DNA from: Lycorma delicatula | Taxonomy: Eukaryota > Arthropoda > Insecta > Hemiptera > Fulgoridae | Assembly (NCBI RefSeq): GCF_047948215.1 | Contig: NC_134463.1 | Location: forward strand, 55,310,201 to 55,374,200 | Length of the DNA: 64,000 nt | Direction: 5' to 3' | Part shown: in pieces, positions 34,521-45,736 of the stretch | Layout of the letters: every line of letters begins with the position of its first letter | Position numbering within the stretch: the stretch's first letter is position 1 | Notes under the pieces: generated by a model | Told to the model about the DNA's origin: nothing | Databases searched by the model: none | The model's input: only the letters and a program-made list of their open reading frames with translations | Translations under genes and position numbers: made by a program

Positions 34521-35795
34521 AAAGGTGTTCTTTTTTTAGTGATAGTATTTTGAACTGAAATAAAACATAGAAAAGAGTAATTCTGAAGCTAATTTTGTTT
34601 TTATTTGAAATATAACTTTGACATTTAATTTTTTTAAATAATTTCCGGGCATATGTTCACCACGACTAGTTTTAATGAACCGGATTCGATCAGTCCAATT
34701 TTGAACCAGTTTTTCAAATAATTGGGATCGTATTTCGTTAATAACATGAGTTATGTTAGCTTCCAAAGCGCCAATTGTTGCTGGTTTATTAGTATAAACA
34801 AGAGAATTTACAGATCCCCAAAGAAAATAATCCAGTTACGTTAGGTCACATGATCTTGGAGACAAGTTCACTAGATCATTTCGTGAAATGGTCTAAAATT
34901 TTGTCGCTACATTGTTCTTTCAATAAATCGATTGTTTCGGTAACAGTATGAGATTTGGCACCATTTTGTTGAAAAAAAAACTGTTGCAGGTCGATGTCAT
35001 TCAAATTTTCAAACAAATAATCACTGATTTGTATCGATCACCATTGACAGTAACAAGCGCTCCGACCTCATTTTTTAAGAAATAAAGACCGACGATGCCT
35101 TCAGCATGTAACCCAAATCATACAGTGCATTTTTCAGGATGCAATGGAGCTTCGTGAATTTCCTGAGGATTGGTCTTACTTCATATACAGCAATTGTGCT
35201 TGTTGAGATAACCATTTAACCAGAAATGAGCTTCGTCACTAAACATAATTTTTCAATAAAAAAGTGGATCAGTTTCCAATTTTATTTAGGCACCATTCAA
35301 CAAACAAACAAACAACACTTATTATGGCTTTGTTGCTTCAGTTCTTGCACCAGTTGCATCTTGTATGGTTGTAAACAAACTACTTTAAGTAAACCTTTCC
35401 ATGTAGTTGGACAAAGTTCAAATTGTTGAGAACGGCGACTCATATCTTCTTCAACACTGTCACTGACACACCGATATTTTTTTCTGTACGTACAATTTTT
35501 TGTCTTGTTGTCGTTAGTTTTTCATCGAATAAATAAATGTTGTTCAACATTTATCAATAGTTCGATGAATAAGTTGCTCTGATGAAGGAATATCTGCACC
35601 AAAAAATTACGAACATAATAAGTTTACCGAACATAATATTGATTTCGGAAATACATTTCCACAATTTGTAAACGTTGTTGAGGCGGCAGTCTTCCTATCA
35701 TTTGCCAATGCTGACGATCTGATATGATAAAACAAAACAATGACAGTTAACCCTATCGAAGTTCTATCACTCTAATAAAAATCACCACTATCGAT
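34521..35795 (-). mobile_element. Almost full-length mariner-family transposon with decayed transposase
   Basis: The transposase reads on the minus strand from ATG at 35,701 ('MIGRLPPQQRLQIVEMYF', start of the HTH domain) to about 34,536, through several frameshifts and stops. In order: 'SVEEDMSRRSQQF' (about 35,430), 'YKMQLVQELK' (about 35,360), 'SDEAHFWLNGYLNKH' (first catalytic Asp, about 35,235), 'HPEKCTVWF' (about 35,130), 'FFQQNGAKSHT' (about 34,965; second catalytic Asp replaced by Asn), 'LDYFLWGS' (third catalytic Asp, about 34,830), 'INEIRSQLFEKLVQNW' and the terminal 'SRGEHMP'. Weakly similar inverted ends (GGTG..TTTTTTAG..TGATAG) lie near 34,523-34,550 and 35,765-35,795. The length fits a complete element, but it is inactive. 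Confidence 0.85.
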
Positions 35796-36848
35796 ATTTT
35801 TTGAAAGAAGATAATGAAAGTTTATATACATCGATTATGAAAAGATAACAACTAGTAAAGCGTAAGCTTTTTTGTGTAGTAATTGATAATAATATAATTT
35901 TACCGGAGAATATTCGGACGCATTAACGAATCCGGAAGGATTTGATTTCGAACTGATATCGTCACCAAATTATGTAGTAATAAGTACCCGTGTAATGTAA
36001 ATTACCCAAAACCTACTTCCTCGTAATTTCCAACGGCTTAATTTAAAATGAAATCTAATAATTTACTAAAAGCAGTACCGTAATTAAACCAAAAATAAAT
36101 GAATTAACTAAACTGTTTTCATTAGTCAAAATATTTCAAAACTGATCGATGAGATGCGTTACTTCATTTTAAATCACGATTAGACCATTAGTTTGTTTCA
36201 ATTTTCTGATTGATTGAATTATGAGAGTGAGTAGTATTTATAAACAAATAATTTTCCTTTAATATTCTATCTATTATGAATATTATATGTAATCATAAAT
36301 AAAAAAACGATGTAAATAAAAAATACTCATAGATAATTAAGTAAATTAAATATATCAAATAGAATGTAAATCAATTAAAAGCTAAGTCCTTAGCTAGTCG
36401 TTTATTTGATACCTAATGAAGAATTATCATTTTACTCATATTATCATGATTCATATTTTTAATATCGTAGTGACTCTAATTTCTGTAAATAAAATAAATA
36501 ATAAAAACTTTTATTCCATAAAAAAAAATTATTTTTATACCAGTATTTATAGTCAGATTTATTTTAATTAGTTTTACGGTTAGAGAATAATTTTTATATT
36601 GTTGAAAACTAATCAACAAATTGATTTTTTTTTTTTTTTAAATACCCGCCAAAAATTTAAACAACTTTTCTGGTTTTACAATTTAGCAGATTTTAGTTTC
36701 AAATAGGGTTTTTAAATATAAATGACTTAATTATACAATATTTAAAGTGCAATTTCGAAAAAATCTTTAGTAAAAAATATTTGGGTCCGATTTGTTCCCC
36801 TTGATCAAACTATGTCTTTATCATAAAAAAATTATACTGTATTTAAAG
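35796..36848. other. AT-rich DNA; R-E repeat, second locus
   Basis: Positions 36,640-36,810 resemble 11,690-11,900 (GACTTAATTATACAATA, then a GGGTCC/GACCC block). Nothing else recognised. Confidence 0.45.
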
Positions 36849-37395
36849 TATACGGTGAATAAAAAAGTATTTAATACCCATTTCAAAACCACATAAAAAT
36901 TTATAGATTCGGTTGAGATGTCATTTCAAAGCAAAACACAAGTTTTGACTCACGTAGTCCATTATTACCGAATTAGGCGACCAGTTTGTTAAAATGGATA
37001 CATTCACTGGTGCGAAACGTACTCACTGTATATTTTGGTTTCATGATTTGCAGTCAGCAAATGCAGTTCAACGTAACTTTCGTAGATTGTACGATAGGGA
37101 GTGTCCAAGTACGCATACAATTTATTCTTGGCACCAAACCTTCGCTGAGACAGGTTGTCCTTCTTCCAGGAGACAATCGTTATTTATTTTCTTTTATCTG
37201 GACATGCCTCAAAACTCTTCAGTTTGGCGATGATGACCATGATGGATGCCATTCCTATCAGGAAAACAGATCAACACCTCACTACCGCCTAGAAGTTCGA
37301 AGTTTTCTTGATACTTGATTCCCAGGTCGGTGGATTGGCCGTGAAGATCCAATTGCGTGACCACCTCGCTCCCTCATCTAATCCCCGGTTGTAAA
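36849..37395 (+). mobile_element. Deleted Tc1/mariner-type transposon with N-terminal HTH, left end present
   Basis: The left end (TATACGGTGAATAAAAAAG ... GATTCGGTTGAGATGTCATT) is homologous to the long TIR of the 26.3 kb element. The + strand frame at 36,994-37,180 encodes 'DTFTGAKRTHCIFWFHDLQS', 'NAVQRNFRRLYDRECPS' and 'HQTFAETGCPSSRR', a DUF4817-like DNA-binding domain. After a deletion comes 'RWIGREDPIA*PPRSLI', the stretch just before the third catalytic residue. The DDE core is missing. The element ends at about 37,395, where a transposase fragment in opposite orientation starts. Confidence 0.7.
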
Positions 37396-37399
37396 CGGA

Positions 37400-37645
37400 T
37401 GATACTGCATTTTTCAATGATTCCCTAGTGATATTTTGTGCTGATTTTCAAATTCTATTTAGTATATCATCGATACCTTGGGACATATTATAATAAACAG
37501 CACTTTTTAAGTGGCCCCATAAAAAATAATCCAATGGTGACAAGTCGGGCAATTTCGCTGCTTATTCTATTTGATCCCATCGGCCAATCCATCTTCCAGG
37601 TAACTGAAGATCAAAATGACGGAGTACCATTTTGTTGTTAAAATC
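37400..37645 (-). mobile_element. Transposase C-terminal fragment, opposite orientation
   Basis: Minus-strand translation from about 37,600 gives 'LPGRWIGRWDQIE', 'LPDLSPLDYFLWGHLKSAVY' (third catalytic Asp in SPLDYFLWG intact) and 'QGIDDILNRI*KSAQNITRE'. It is a distinct member of the same transposase group, reading toward the + fragment that ends at 37,395. The two are therefore tail to tail. One stop codon interrupts the frame. Confidence 0.75.
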
Positions 37646-38059
37646 AAATGTTCTGGTTTAAAACCAACAAAAGTGGCTTACAAAACTGGTAAAGGTAGAC
37701 AAAATTCAGTTAGCCAACCCATCACAATTAACTCTCATAGGAAACAGTGTAGTAATGAAACACTCTAAATGGAATATTACGCAACAATGAAGTTGTGTAA
37801 TAAAATTTATGAAATAAATTGCGTTGTGTAATAAAATAAAAGTAATGAAATTGCTTCATTTTTGCAACAATGGTAAAGAAAGCATCAATGATCAGCAGAT
37901 CCGTATGAGTAGGGAACAATATTTCTAATTATTTACTCATTAAATTTTTAGAATAAAAATAATTTTCTGCATTAAAAAATATATTTTTTTTAAATTTAAA
38001 TTTAACGTTTAAAATGTTAATTTAATCTACTTCATTTTTTTTTTAATTTAATTTTATTA
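37646..38059. other. AT-rich DNA, nothing recognised
   Basis: No gene seen. Confidence 0.5.
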
Positions 38060-38395
38060 TTTGAACTTATCAGATTTAGTAACTTTCAAAATTCAAAGTT
38101 TATCCCGCCGCCATTTTGAGTACAGACATCGTAGAGACTTATTTTATGAAACTTTTCTTGTCTTAAAGAGACCTTCAAAATCATGTATCAAAAGATCTTT
38201 TAAAATATTGAATATTAAAATGTTACCATTTAAAATATTTAAGTTACAACCCCTGAGCCAAACCGAAGAAGGTTTGAAATTCTATTTCTCGTCAAAGTAG
38301 TTGAGTGATACCTTATCCTGAAATTTACAGTATTCTATCTGGACTGGTTTTAAAGTTGCCGATGGGTGGTTTCCATACTTTTGCCTCACTCTGTA
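38060..38395 (-). repeat. DNA-transposon-like fragment with one terminus
   Basis: The right end reads, on the minus strand, TACAGAGTGAGGCAAAAGTA, in the style of Tc1/mariner-like termini flanked by TA. The body includes CCGCCGCCATTTTGAGTAC near 38,105 and CCCCTGAGCCAAACCGAAG near 38,250, phrases typical of dispersed insect repeats. The other terminus is not visible. The class is tentative and the open frames here are not credible. Confidence 0.45.
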
Positions 38396-40070
38396 TACAT
38401 CCAAATAATATGCATAAAGATTAGTATAATGATTCGTGAAAAAAAAAAATATGAAAAAATTTTGATGTGAAATTCCGAAGAAGTATCTAATAAAAATAAA
38501 CAATAAAAAAAATATAAAGGTTTTTAAAATTTGATGTTTTCAAGAGGATATTAAAACTTAGTATGGACGATAAAATTTGAAACGACAAGATCTTAATATA
38601 AATGCAAGAGGTGAAAATTTTTTGACAAAATTTTTTAAAGAAACGATTAAGTTGGCTGGTTTATTAAGTTAAGACAACCATGATTTGATTTGATAATAAA
38701 GATATATGTGAGGAAAGATTGTTTAAGTACAAAGCAATCAATTGCCTGATTATTACATCAGAGTATAAAAAATAAAATGAAAAAAAAAAAAAATTAATAC
38801 AAAGAAATTTGTTAACAACAATTTTAAACTAACCGTATTAATTTAACTAAAACGTTTGTTGTTTATGTTTAATCTTTACGTTGTAAATAATACTTGAAAT
38901 CTTTTACAAATAACTTATTACAATTGGTTAACAATTATTTTTCATTAGAAATAAGAAAGTTTTTATTATTATTAGTGAAAGTTTTATTGTTTTATACTTT
39001 TTTCTTTTTTTAATGAAAACACTAGAGCTAGTATTATATTCGTATTTTTTACTGTTGATTTATGAGATTGGGGATATATATTTATAGCCTAAAATGATCA
39101 AGGGATGAAGTTTACATACAGTGTGATAACAGAGAGGTTTTTAAAATGCTTTCAGATTTTATGGATTACGAACACAATGTTATATGATACATAAACATTT
39201 TTATGTGCAAAAAATTAAAAATTGAATTATACTGCTATCTTTAATAAATTTTAATTTTTTTTTTATTATTTATTAAAGAGTTATTAGTTTATGTTAACAA
39301 CAAATGTATTTTATGGTTTTTATTTCAATGCCCTACGGAGTAATAAATACTTTAATCGAATGAAATACCCGTGATCACGATTAGATGATTTATTTATAAT
39401 ATTTCACAATCTATTTCAGTAAATTTTGAAAAAAAAGGAAAAATATTTTATAAGTGCGCGCGCGCGCGCGTGTGTGTGTAAGGAAGCACCACCCTGAAAA
39501 TAAACCATTCACGATTTTCGAAAAATAATAAACGAATTTTAACGTTATTACAATCAAAATGATCCTTTATTAGCTTCGAAAATCTGGTGAAAATTTGAAA
39601 ACGAAAGTAATGGAAATAATGTGATGTGTTAATTATCACAACGAAAAACAGTCGTAGGAAACCTGATGCAAGATTGAAGCTATTCGAGAAACTGACATAA
39701 GCTATTACCAGGAATAACAAATATATCATAACCTCTTTATTAATCAACGTGAGGAGTGAAGTGGTTTCCCGTTTCAATTTTTCATTGAATCAAAATAAAT
39801 TGCTGTATATCAGTATACCGAGTCTAATAAAAATGCAGAAAAGTTGGTCCGTACAAGTGAGATTATTTCACTTTGTTCAACAAAAGGACAGTTGTAAAAT
39901 GAGCATGATTTCTCTGAAAAATCATGTCTTATACTTAAGATGTTTATTTGCGTCACAGCCATGACGGGATAATGTAAAGCAAAACAGATCATTATATTCT
40001 AACTGTTCTACTTAAAAATTAATTATGAAATAAAAAAAATTAAAAATAAATAGGATAAGAATAAACAAAT
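38396..40070. other. AT-rich DNA with a (GC)n(GT)n tract
   Basis: A (CG)n(TG)n tract lies at about 39,457-39,479. The minus-strand frame at 39,448-39,777 begins inside this simple repeat in translation and has no domain. Nothing else recognised. Confidence 0.5.
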
Positions 40071-40074
40071 TCGT

Positions 40075-40750
40075 ATGGGTCCCCAGCCATTACATCCTCG
40101 GGAACGAACGGGTTGATGAGGCTGCCAAAAGAGCGGCAACAAATGGCCTCCGATTAGAATTAACATGTGAGAACGACTTCATGTTAAACTACGTTCTCAG
40201 TGGAATAAGTTCTGGCTGCTAAGTGCTCCCACGGTCTTACATGGCATCTGGGAAAATGTGTTCGAGAAACCTTTTATCCCAAACAATAGAAGAGACCAAG
40301 TCATCCTAACTCGGCTGAGGATTGGACACATAAAGCTGACCCACGCCCATCTATATGGCTCTCCTCAGCAAAATTGTGAGGCGTGCAATGTAAAATGGTC
40401 CGTAAACCATTTATTTATAGATTGTCCGATGTTCGGGTCTATTCGACAATAATGAAACCTGGATTTAGATGTTAAGTGTTTATTAAACTAGAAAGAATGC
40501 GTAAAAAGACCGTTATGGTTTCTCTCTGATAGTGGAATTAAGAACTAAATTTAGCGGTTTTGCTAACGTGAGATCCCGTAACGGAATACTGTATACATAG
40601 TGAAAATAAACTTGTGATGATGTTCCAATATTTATTACCCATTTATTATTCTAGTTTGTGTATATTGTTTAATTATGTAGGTATATTTAAGTTGTTAATG
40701 TCTATAAACGTCGATGCAACTATAAATAAACGATGGAAGGAAAAAAAATA
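40075..40750 (+). mobile_element. LINE 3' fragment: RNase H C-terminus and zinc-finger region
   Basis: The + strand frame at about 40,063 gives 'KFVWVPSHYILGNERVDEAA', the last RNase H block (WVPSH..I.GNE.VDEAAK). After a frameshift near 40,200 comes 'LLSAPTVLHGIWENVFEK' and then 'LTRLRIGHIKLTHAHLYG', 'CEACNVKWSVNHLFIDCPMF' (CxxC...H...C), the common C-terminus of I/Jockey-related LINEs with RNase H. It ends near 40,443 with tandem stops. A 3' UTR follows to an A-run at 40,738-40,748. Pseudogenic, with EN and RT absent. Confidence 0.8.
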
Positions 40751-40985
40751 TTTTTTTATAAAGTTTTCTCAATTTTTTCAAGTTTAATTACCATATTTTA
40801 GGTTTATTTACTATTTCCATATGGTAGGGTTTGAATTTTATTAAGTTCGCTTATAATTTTTTACACCAAAAATTTCATTAATCTCGTTTAAATCGATTAA
40901 ATCAATTGGACGGCTCAAAGACAGTATGCAGGAGCATCAGTGTCTCACATGAAAATTGCATGGACATGCGCCTAAAGCCTGTGAA
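40751..40985. other. AT-rich DNA
   Basis: Nothing recognised. Confidence 0.45.
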
Positions 40986-41400
40986 TATAAGGAACAAACG
41001 TCATGAATCCGCTGGAGTTTGCACAACTAAGCTGTGTTTTCTGTAGTGGACAGTCTCATCCGGGAAGGGTGGGAAGCTCCGGCGTCCCACTACCAATGAT
41101 AGGGGAGGGACTCCCTTGCACACGCCATTGGGGGGGGGGGGGGGCAAATGAAGGCCGTGGTCCCGGTGGGGGATCCCTTCGGGGGTTCTACATTAGAGGC
41201 TAGGCGTCAACACCGGAGTACAGACGTAGGATCCCTTAGGTTTCCCCCGCAAGAGACATGGAAAGTAACACAACACTGAGTCCCCGCAACTTGGGTGGGG
41301 CCTAGCGTCCTACCGAAGTAGTTTGAGTCAAAGGTACCCCTCAGAGCTGAGTTCATTTTTAATTGCAGATTCAGCTTCGGAGGGCTGAGAGATTAAAGAC
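40986..41400 (+). mobile_element. GC-rich LINE 3' UTR-like segment
   Basis: A block of high GC content in very AT-rich surroundings, with no convincing frame. It contains a 15-base G homopolymer (41,130-41,144), GGGGGATCCCTTCGGGGG, and ends in an A-run at 41,401-41,409. By analogy with 33,480-33,745 I infer a degenerate 3' UTR of a LINE. The open frame at 41,003-41,203 runs through the G homopolymer and is not credible. Confidence 0.4.
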
Positions 41401-41409
41401 GAAAAAAAA

Positions 41410-42223
41410 ATTGTTTGGCCCATTTAATTATTACAATTAACTGAAAAATTTTTTAAATCAATAAGACATTGAATTCCACTTATAACATCCACCAGTTCGT
41501 ATGTTTCTATATTTTACTCGTAAAATAGCAATATTTTATTAATATTGTTTAAACGATATAGGGAGGGAGGCAACCACTCCTTAACCACTAGAAGAAACGT
41601 TTGTTAAGAACTGGTATGCAGATACGTAATTCTTTTAAGTTATGTGGGAGGGATGACGAAATAATTAAAACGTTAACTCTAAACCTGGACGAATTTAAAG
41701 ATGATGAAAACGAACCCAAAATTAAAACACGCATGTATAAAAAATTCAAAAAAATTAATTGATGGACTTTTAGCAAAGGTCTGTTAGCAGAACTGCGAGT
41801 CTCAGTCAAATTTGTAGAACGCAAGGTACTGAGAGAGGGATGGCTGAGCAGAATAATCTTTTCAAGAAGTTTAACCAAATAAGAGACATTAAAGCAGATA
41901 ATTTTGGATTTTACAACAATAAAATATATTATTTTGACACTTGTACCTGTAATTTTATTAAGATCATTTTTATTAATGATGTAAGAATAAATTAACAACT
42001 TAATAATTTGTTTAATTTAATAATGTTTGTGTGACATTAATACTGTATTAGAAATAAAATTCTGAATAAAAGGACGTTAAAACGTGTTTAATAATTAGTA
42101 TTACTGTAACTAGTATACTGTGTTAGGAATATTTCCTCATTTTTTGTTAATATCGCTTAACAGGGTCAGCCGTTTAATAGGGCTATATGGTCCCGATCTC
42201 TTCTGATTAACCGGAATCCACTG
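41410..42223. mobile_element. Possible pogo/Tigger-like right end
   Basis: The sequence up to 42,223 ends GATTAACCGGAATCCACTG followed by TA. Inverted, this reads CAGTGGATTCCGGTTAATC, the usual form of pogo-type termini (CAGTGGAA(C/T)...GGTTAATCGG) with a TA target. The matching left end is not visible. A + strand frame at about 41,590-41,760 has 'MQIRNSFKLCGRDDEIIK' but I cannot assign it. The minus-strand frame of 136 codons at 41,588-41,998 lies opposite and shows no domain. Confidence 0.45.
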
Positions 42224-42225
42224 TA

Positions 42226-43005
42226 TTACATTTTTTAGATATTTTTAATTTGTATACAATACGTGAACTGAAAGTTTTCCCTCACCAACTGTTGTGTCCA
42301 GAGTACTAGTCATTGTGTTGTATTAATCTGCTGTATTTGCATTTATACACAAATTTGTCATGTTTTTAGTAATCGGATAATATCTGGTTAGATAGTACAA
42401 CAAACCCCGTTCGCCCGTCCCGTCTAAGCCAGTAGAAAGTTCCGTTGACATGACAGGGGGAAAACCTTCAGCTAACTTAGTGTGTCAATAGAAGATTTGG
42501 AAAATTTTTCTTCTGATAAGAAAAAAACAGTTTAGTAAGGGAACTTCAATTCTTATTTTTTTATTTAATACACTAATCTTGTAAAAAATTTACTGGTATG
42601 TAACTTAATAATTCGATTAAATAAATCAACAAAAAAATTGATGATGATTGTATTTATTTCACTAACACCTTTCTGACAATCTATGAAAATATCATATAAT
42701 TTACTAAACTTTTTCGTTAGAAAATTGAAGAAAGGTTTTTTAACAACTTTTTAATTTAACTTTACTTAATATCATTTTAATTTTAATAACTCATAATTGT
42801 TAAACACGCTGTATGGAAAATAAAAAAAAATAATTATAAAAAAATAGATTTCTTTAAACTGCTTATTAAATAGTATCATTACTGAATGTGGGTATTATTA
42901 GATACAATTTTTCCAGCAGTCATTTTTTTAATGATAATTTTTTGTCAGAAATTGATAATTTTAACAATAAACTGAAAACGAAAATCCCTCCCTATGTTAA
43001 AAAAT
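42226..43005. other. AT-rich DNA, nothing recognised
   Basis: No gene or repeat match that I can support. Confidence 0.5.
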
Positions 43006-43011
43006 GGTAAG

Positions 43012-43250
43012 AAAAGCACTTAAAATATGAAAATTGCAATTACAACTCGATACCTAATCGATCTACTGGTACGGACAATGGCTTAAAACACTAGGAGAAT
43101 CAAATAACATCTAATAAAGCCTCACCCAAAATTTTTCCTCAACACTGAGTCGAGATATGAGCGAACATTGCTTCGCCCATTATTATAAAGGTAAGAAAAA
43201 TGCTGAAAACACGAAAATTGCAATAACTCAAGACCTAACTAAACTAAAAA
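43012..43250 (+). repeat. Direct repeat, two units about 178 bp apart
   Basis: GGTAAGAAAA..C(A)CTTAAAA..GAAAATTGCAAT at 43,012 recurs as GGTAAGAAAAATGCTGAAAA..GAAAATTGCAAT at 43,190, each followed by 'A.CTC.A.ACCTAA'. The units are about 60 bp. Class unknown. Confidence 0.55.
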
Positions 43251-43376
43251 GACAGCGAAGCGGTCAGGGGTCTGGCCCTATGTATGTATAAAAAAGGTAA
43301 AAAAAAAAATTGATTAAATGCTATATTAATTGCTGCCGAGAGGAAAGAAATGTAACGAAAACTAATGCCAATTTCT

Positions 43377-43470
43377 ATGACGGAGCGGTATGGTCTTGGC
43401 CTTTCATTCGGGGGTTCCCGGTTCGAATCCCAATCAGCTACAGCAGTTTTTATTTTTTAAATGCAATAAA
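43377..43470 (+). mobile_element. SINE-2 copy 2 (degenerate head)
   Basis: CTTGGCCTTTCATTCGGGGG and the perfect B-box GGTTCGAATCC (43,420-43,430), then CAATCAGC. It is the same head as 33,764, with a deletion over the A-box, so the polymerase III promoter is impaired. Confidence 0.6.
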
Positions 43471-43605
43471 ATTCCACTTCCATATTCCCAGTATAAAATA
43501 AGCTTTTCTGTAAGCTTCCGGAGTGAATTAATTCATCAAGCAAAAAAAAGAAATTAATCCATATTTGTGCTTATCAATTTTGAATTTTCTTAATAGTCTA
43601 AGATC

Positions 43606-44950
43606 CGGCTACTGATTTCTCCAGGCATCCGTTGTTTTTAATGAAACTCTATTTAGATGACTGATTAGTGATAATTTAATACATTATTTCCGGGTTGCCT
43701 AGCAAGAATTAGCTGCAAATACGTTTTATTAAATATATTGTAATTAATTTATTTTAACGAATTGCAACTATATTTTTTTAAAGTGAATTATAAATATCAT
43801 TTGAAAGAAAATGATGTGAACAATGTACAAATAAACGGTTGCCAGCTCTCAGTCAGCCGCAACCTCCAAGTTGCCAAGTGTAAAGAGGTATTTTTTTTTT
43901 TGTCTTCAGTCATTTGACTGGTTTGATGCAGCTCTCCAAGATTCCCTATCTAGTGCTAGTCGTTTCATTTCAGTATACCCTCTACATCCTACATCCCTAA
44001 CAATTTGTTTTACATATTCCAAACGTGGCCTGCCTACACAATTTTTTCCTTCTACCTGTCCTTCCAATATTAAAGCGACTATTCCAGGATGCCTTAGTAT
44101 GTGGCTTATAAGTATGTCTCTTCTTTTAACTATATTTTTCCAAATGCTTCTTTCTTCATCTATTTGCCGCAATACATCTTCATTTGTCACTTTATCCACC
44201 CATCTGGTTTTTAACATTCTCCTATAGCACCACATTTCAAAAGCTTCTAATCTTTACTTCTCAGATACTCCGATTGTCCAAGTTTCACTTCCATATAAAG
44301 CGACACTCCAAACATATACTTTCAAAAATCTTTTCCTGACATTTAAATTAATTTTAAACAGGTATGTTATTGTTAATTATTTACGCTCATAGTGTTTTTC
44401 AAAAAAATCGTATTTTAATTTTTTCTGTACACGATAGTCGTGCTGCGTTCTTGTTTACAACATGAAGCAGCACGCGCATGCCTTCTCTTTCGTTCACATT
44501 TATCCAGACTGAAAGTAATTAGTTCATGTAATGATAACCACTACTGTGAATTTCTTTACAGGCAACCGTGTGTTATCGTGTACAGAAAAAATTATTAGTA
44601 TATAATTTTTTTTGAAAAACACGATGAGCGTAAATAATTAACAATAAAATACCTGTTTACATCTTGCAACTTGGAGGTTGCGGCTGACTGAGAGCTAGCA
44701 AGTATTTTTTTTTTTTTTTACATTTTCACATCATTTTCTTTCAAATGACGTTTAATTCACTTTAAAAAAATATATATTTGCAATTCGTTAAAAAAATTAT
44801 TCACAAAATATTTAATTAAAGATTATTGCGGCTAATGTTTGCTACGTAACCTGGCAGTAATGTATTAAATTAATTATTTAAAATAATAAAATAGTTTAAT
44901 AGTTTCATTAAAAAAAAAAAACAACAGATAGCTGTAGAAATCAGCTACCT
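43606..44950. repeat. Large foldback element (~380 bp arms) with LINE-A inside the left arm
   Basis: The left arm 43,606-44,437 (after removing the LINE-A insert) and the right arm 44,572-44,950 are inverse complements over their whole length. Matching landmarks include GGCTACTGATTTCT / AGAAATCAGCTACC, TAATTTAATACATTA / TAATGTATTAAATTA, CAGTCAGCCGCAACCTCCAA / TTGGAGGTTGCGGCTGACTG, and AATTATTTACGCTCAT / ATGAGCGTAAATAATT. The central loop of about 130 bp contains GCTGCGTTC and GAAGCAGC. I infer a foldback or long-TIR transposon without coding capacity. No terminal duplication was recognised. Confidence 0.85.
43892..44354 (-). mobile_element. LINE-A copy 2, 5'-truncated, in the foldback arm, with 11 bp duplication
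   Basis: The same 3' end as copy 1, read on the minus strand: 'WSVALYGSETWTI' region, 'EAFEMWCYRRMLKTRWVDKV', 'EGQVEGKNCVGRPRLEYVKQ' and the final 'ESWRAASNQSND', then the A tail. Flanks are TAAAGAGGTAT (43,881-43,891) and TAAACAGGTAT (44,355-44,365), an 11 bp target duplication with one difference. The right foldback arm, which lacks the insert, reads GTAAACAGGTATTTTATTG in inverse at the corresponding place and serves as an internal empty-site control. Confidence 0.92.
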
Positions 44951-45201
44951 GTTCATGTACTGTAACCGCTGGAGGGAGAGGATTTAACAACCAATTTTTT
45001 TTTAAATTGTCACAACAATTCTGATGAAGAATCAATCCTGATTTTTTAAATTTAAATTTGAGCTAAGGTGTTCTCAGCTCCTCCTGTCTGGCTTTTTCTT
45101 TGATAGAAGATGAATCAAATTTTTTAGCTATTTTATGGGAATCGATGTGCATTCATTAAGAATAATGATAATTTTTTTTTTTTAAGAAAAACCTAGAATT
45201 T
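44951..45201. other. Unannotated AT-rich DNA
   Basis: Nothing recognised. Confidence 0.5.
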
Positions 45202-45727
45202 TTAAATATATTTTAAATAAATCATTGATAGTAAAAACATCGTATAAACAAAAAAAATATTGTTTATAAAATAAGTATCATTTATTCTGCGAATGTAACA
45301 TTTGAATAAAATAAAACAGAAATTAAATAATTTCTCTTGGCCTGATGTCTGTTGTTTTGTATTAAACAGAGCGAACATTTTATCGCACATTACATGAATT
45401 ACTTGAATAGTCTCCAAGAAAACGTTTGCGTAAATTATTATAGCAGACAGGAATAACGTACGGGAGTGCACAAAAAACCAAAAAGAAATTAGGTCTACAG
45501 CATACCGAATACATTGCGAATAGGAACTGAAACCAATAGAGACTGTTAAAAGAATAAGGAGCTGCCAGTGGTTTATCAACCAAGAAGAAAGTAATGGGAT
45601 GGGCATACTGAATAACATGTTTTTTAGTGATAAGGGGCATTTCCACCTTAACGGTTACATCAATAATCAGAACAACAGATATTAACAAAAAATCCACACA
45701 TCTTGTATGAATCACCGGTGCACACAC
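45202..45727 (-). pseudogene. Unassigned hydrophobic frames; possible chemoreceptor-like exon remnant
   Basis: Two overlapping minus-strand frames (45,380-45,727 and 45,202-45,618) are both hydrophobic. Reading the first through 'APYSFNSLYWFQFLFAMYSV' and shifting to the second gives 'AVDLISFWFFVHSRTLFL', 'SAIIIYANVFLE' and so on. Two membrane-like stretches joined across a single frameshift, with a (V/A)xD motif between them, are reminiscent of insect odorant-receptor middle segments. No conserved motif settles it, the frame is broken, and AT-rich noise also gives hydrophobic frames. I do not claim a function. Confidence 0.18.
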
Positions 45728-45736
45728 CGGAGGCTG

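Noticed and set aside
39448..39777. 109-codon minus-strand frame
   Set aside because: It ends in translated simple repeat and has no domain.
41588..41998. 136-codon minus-strand open frame as a gene
   Set aside because: Composition is low-complexity, no domain is visible, and it lies next to a pogo-like terminus. An AT-rich chance frame is more likely.
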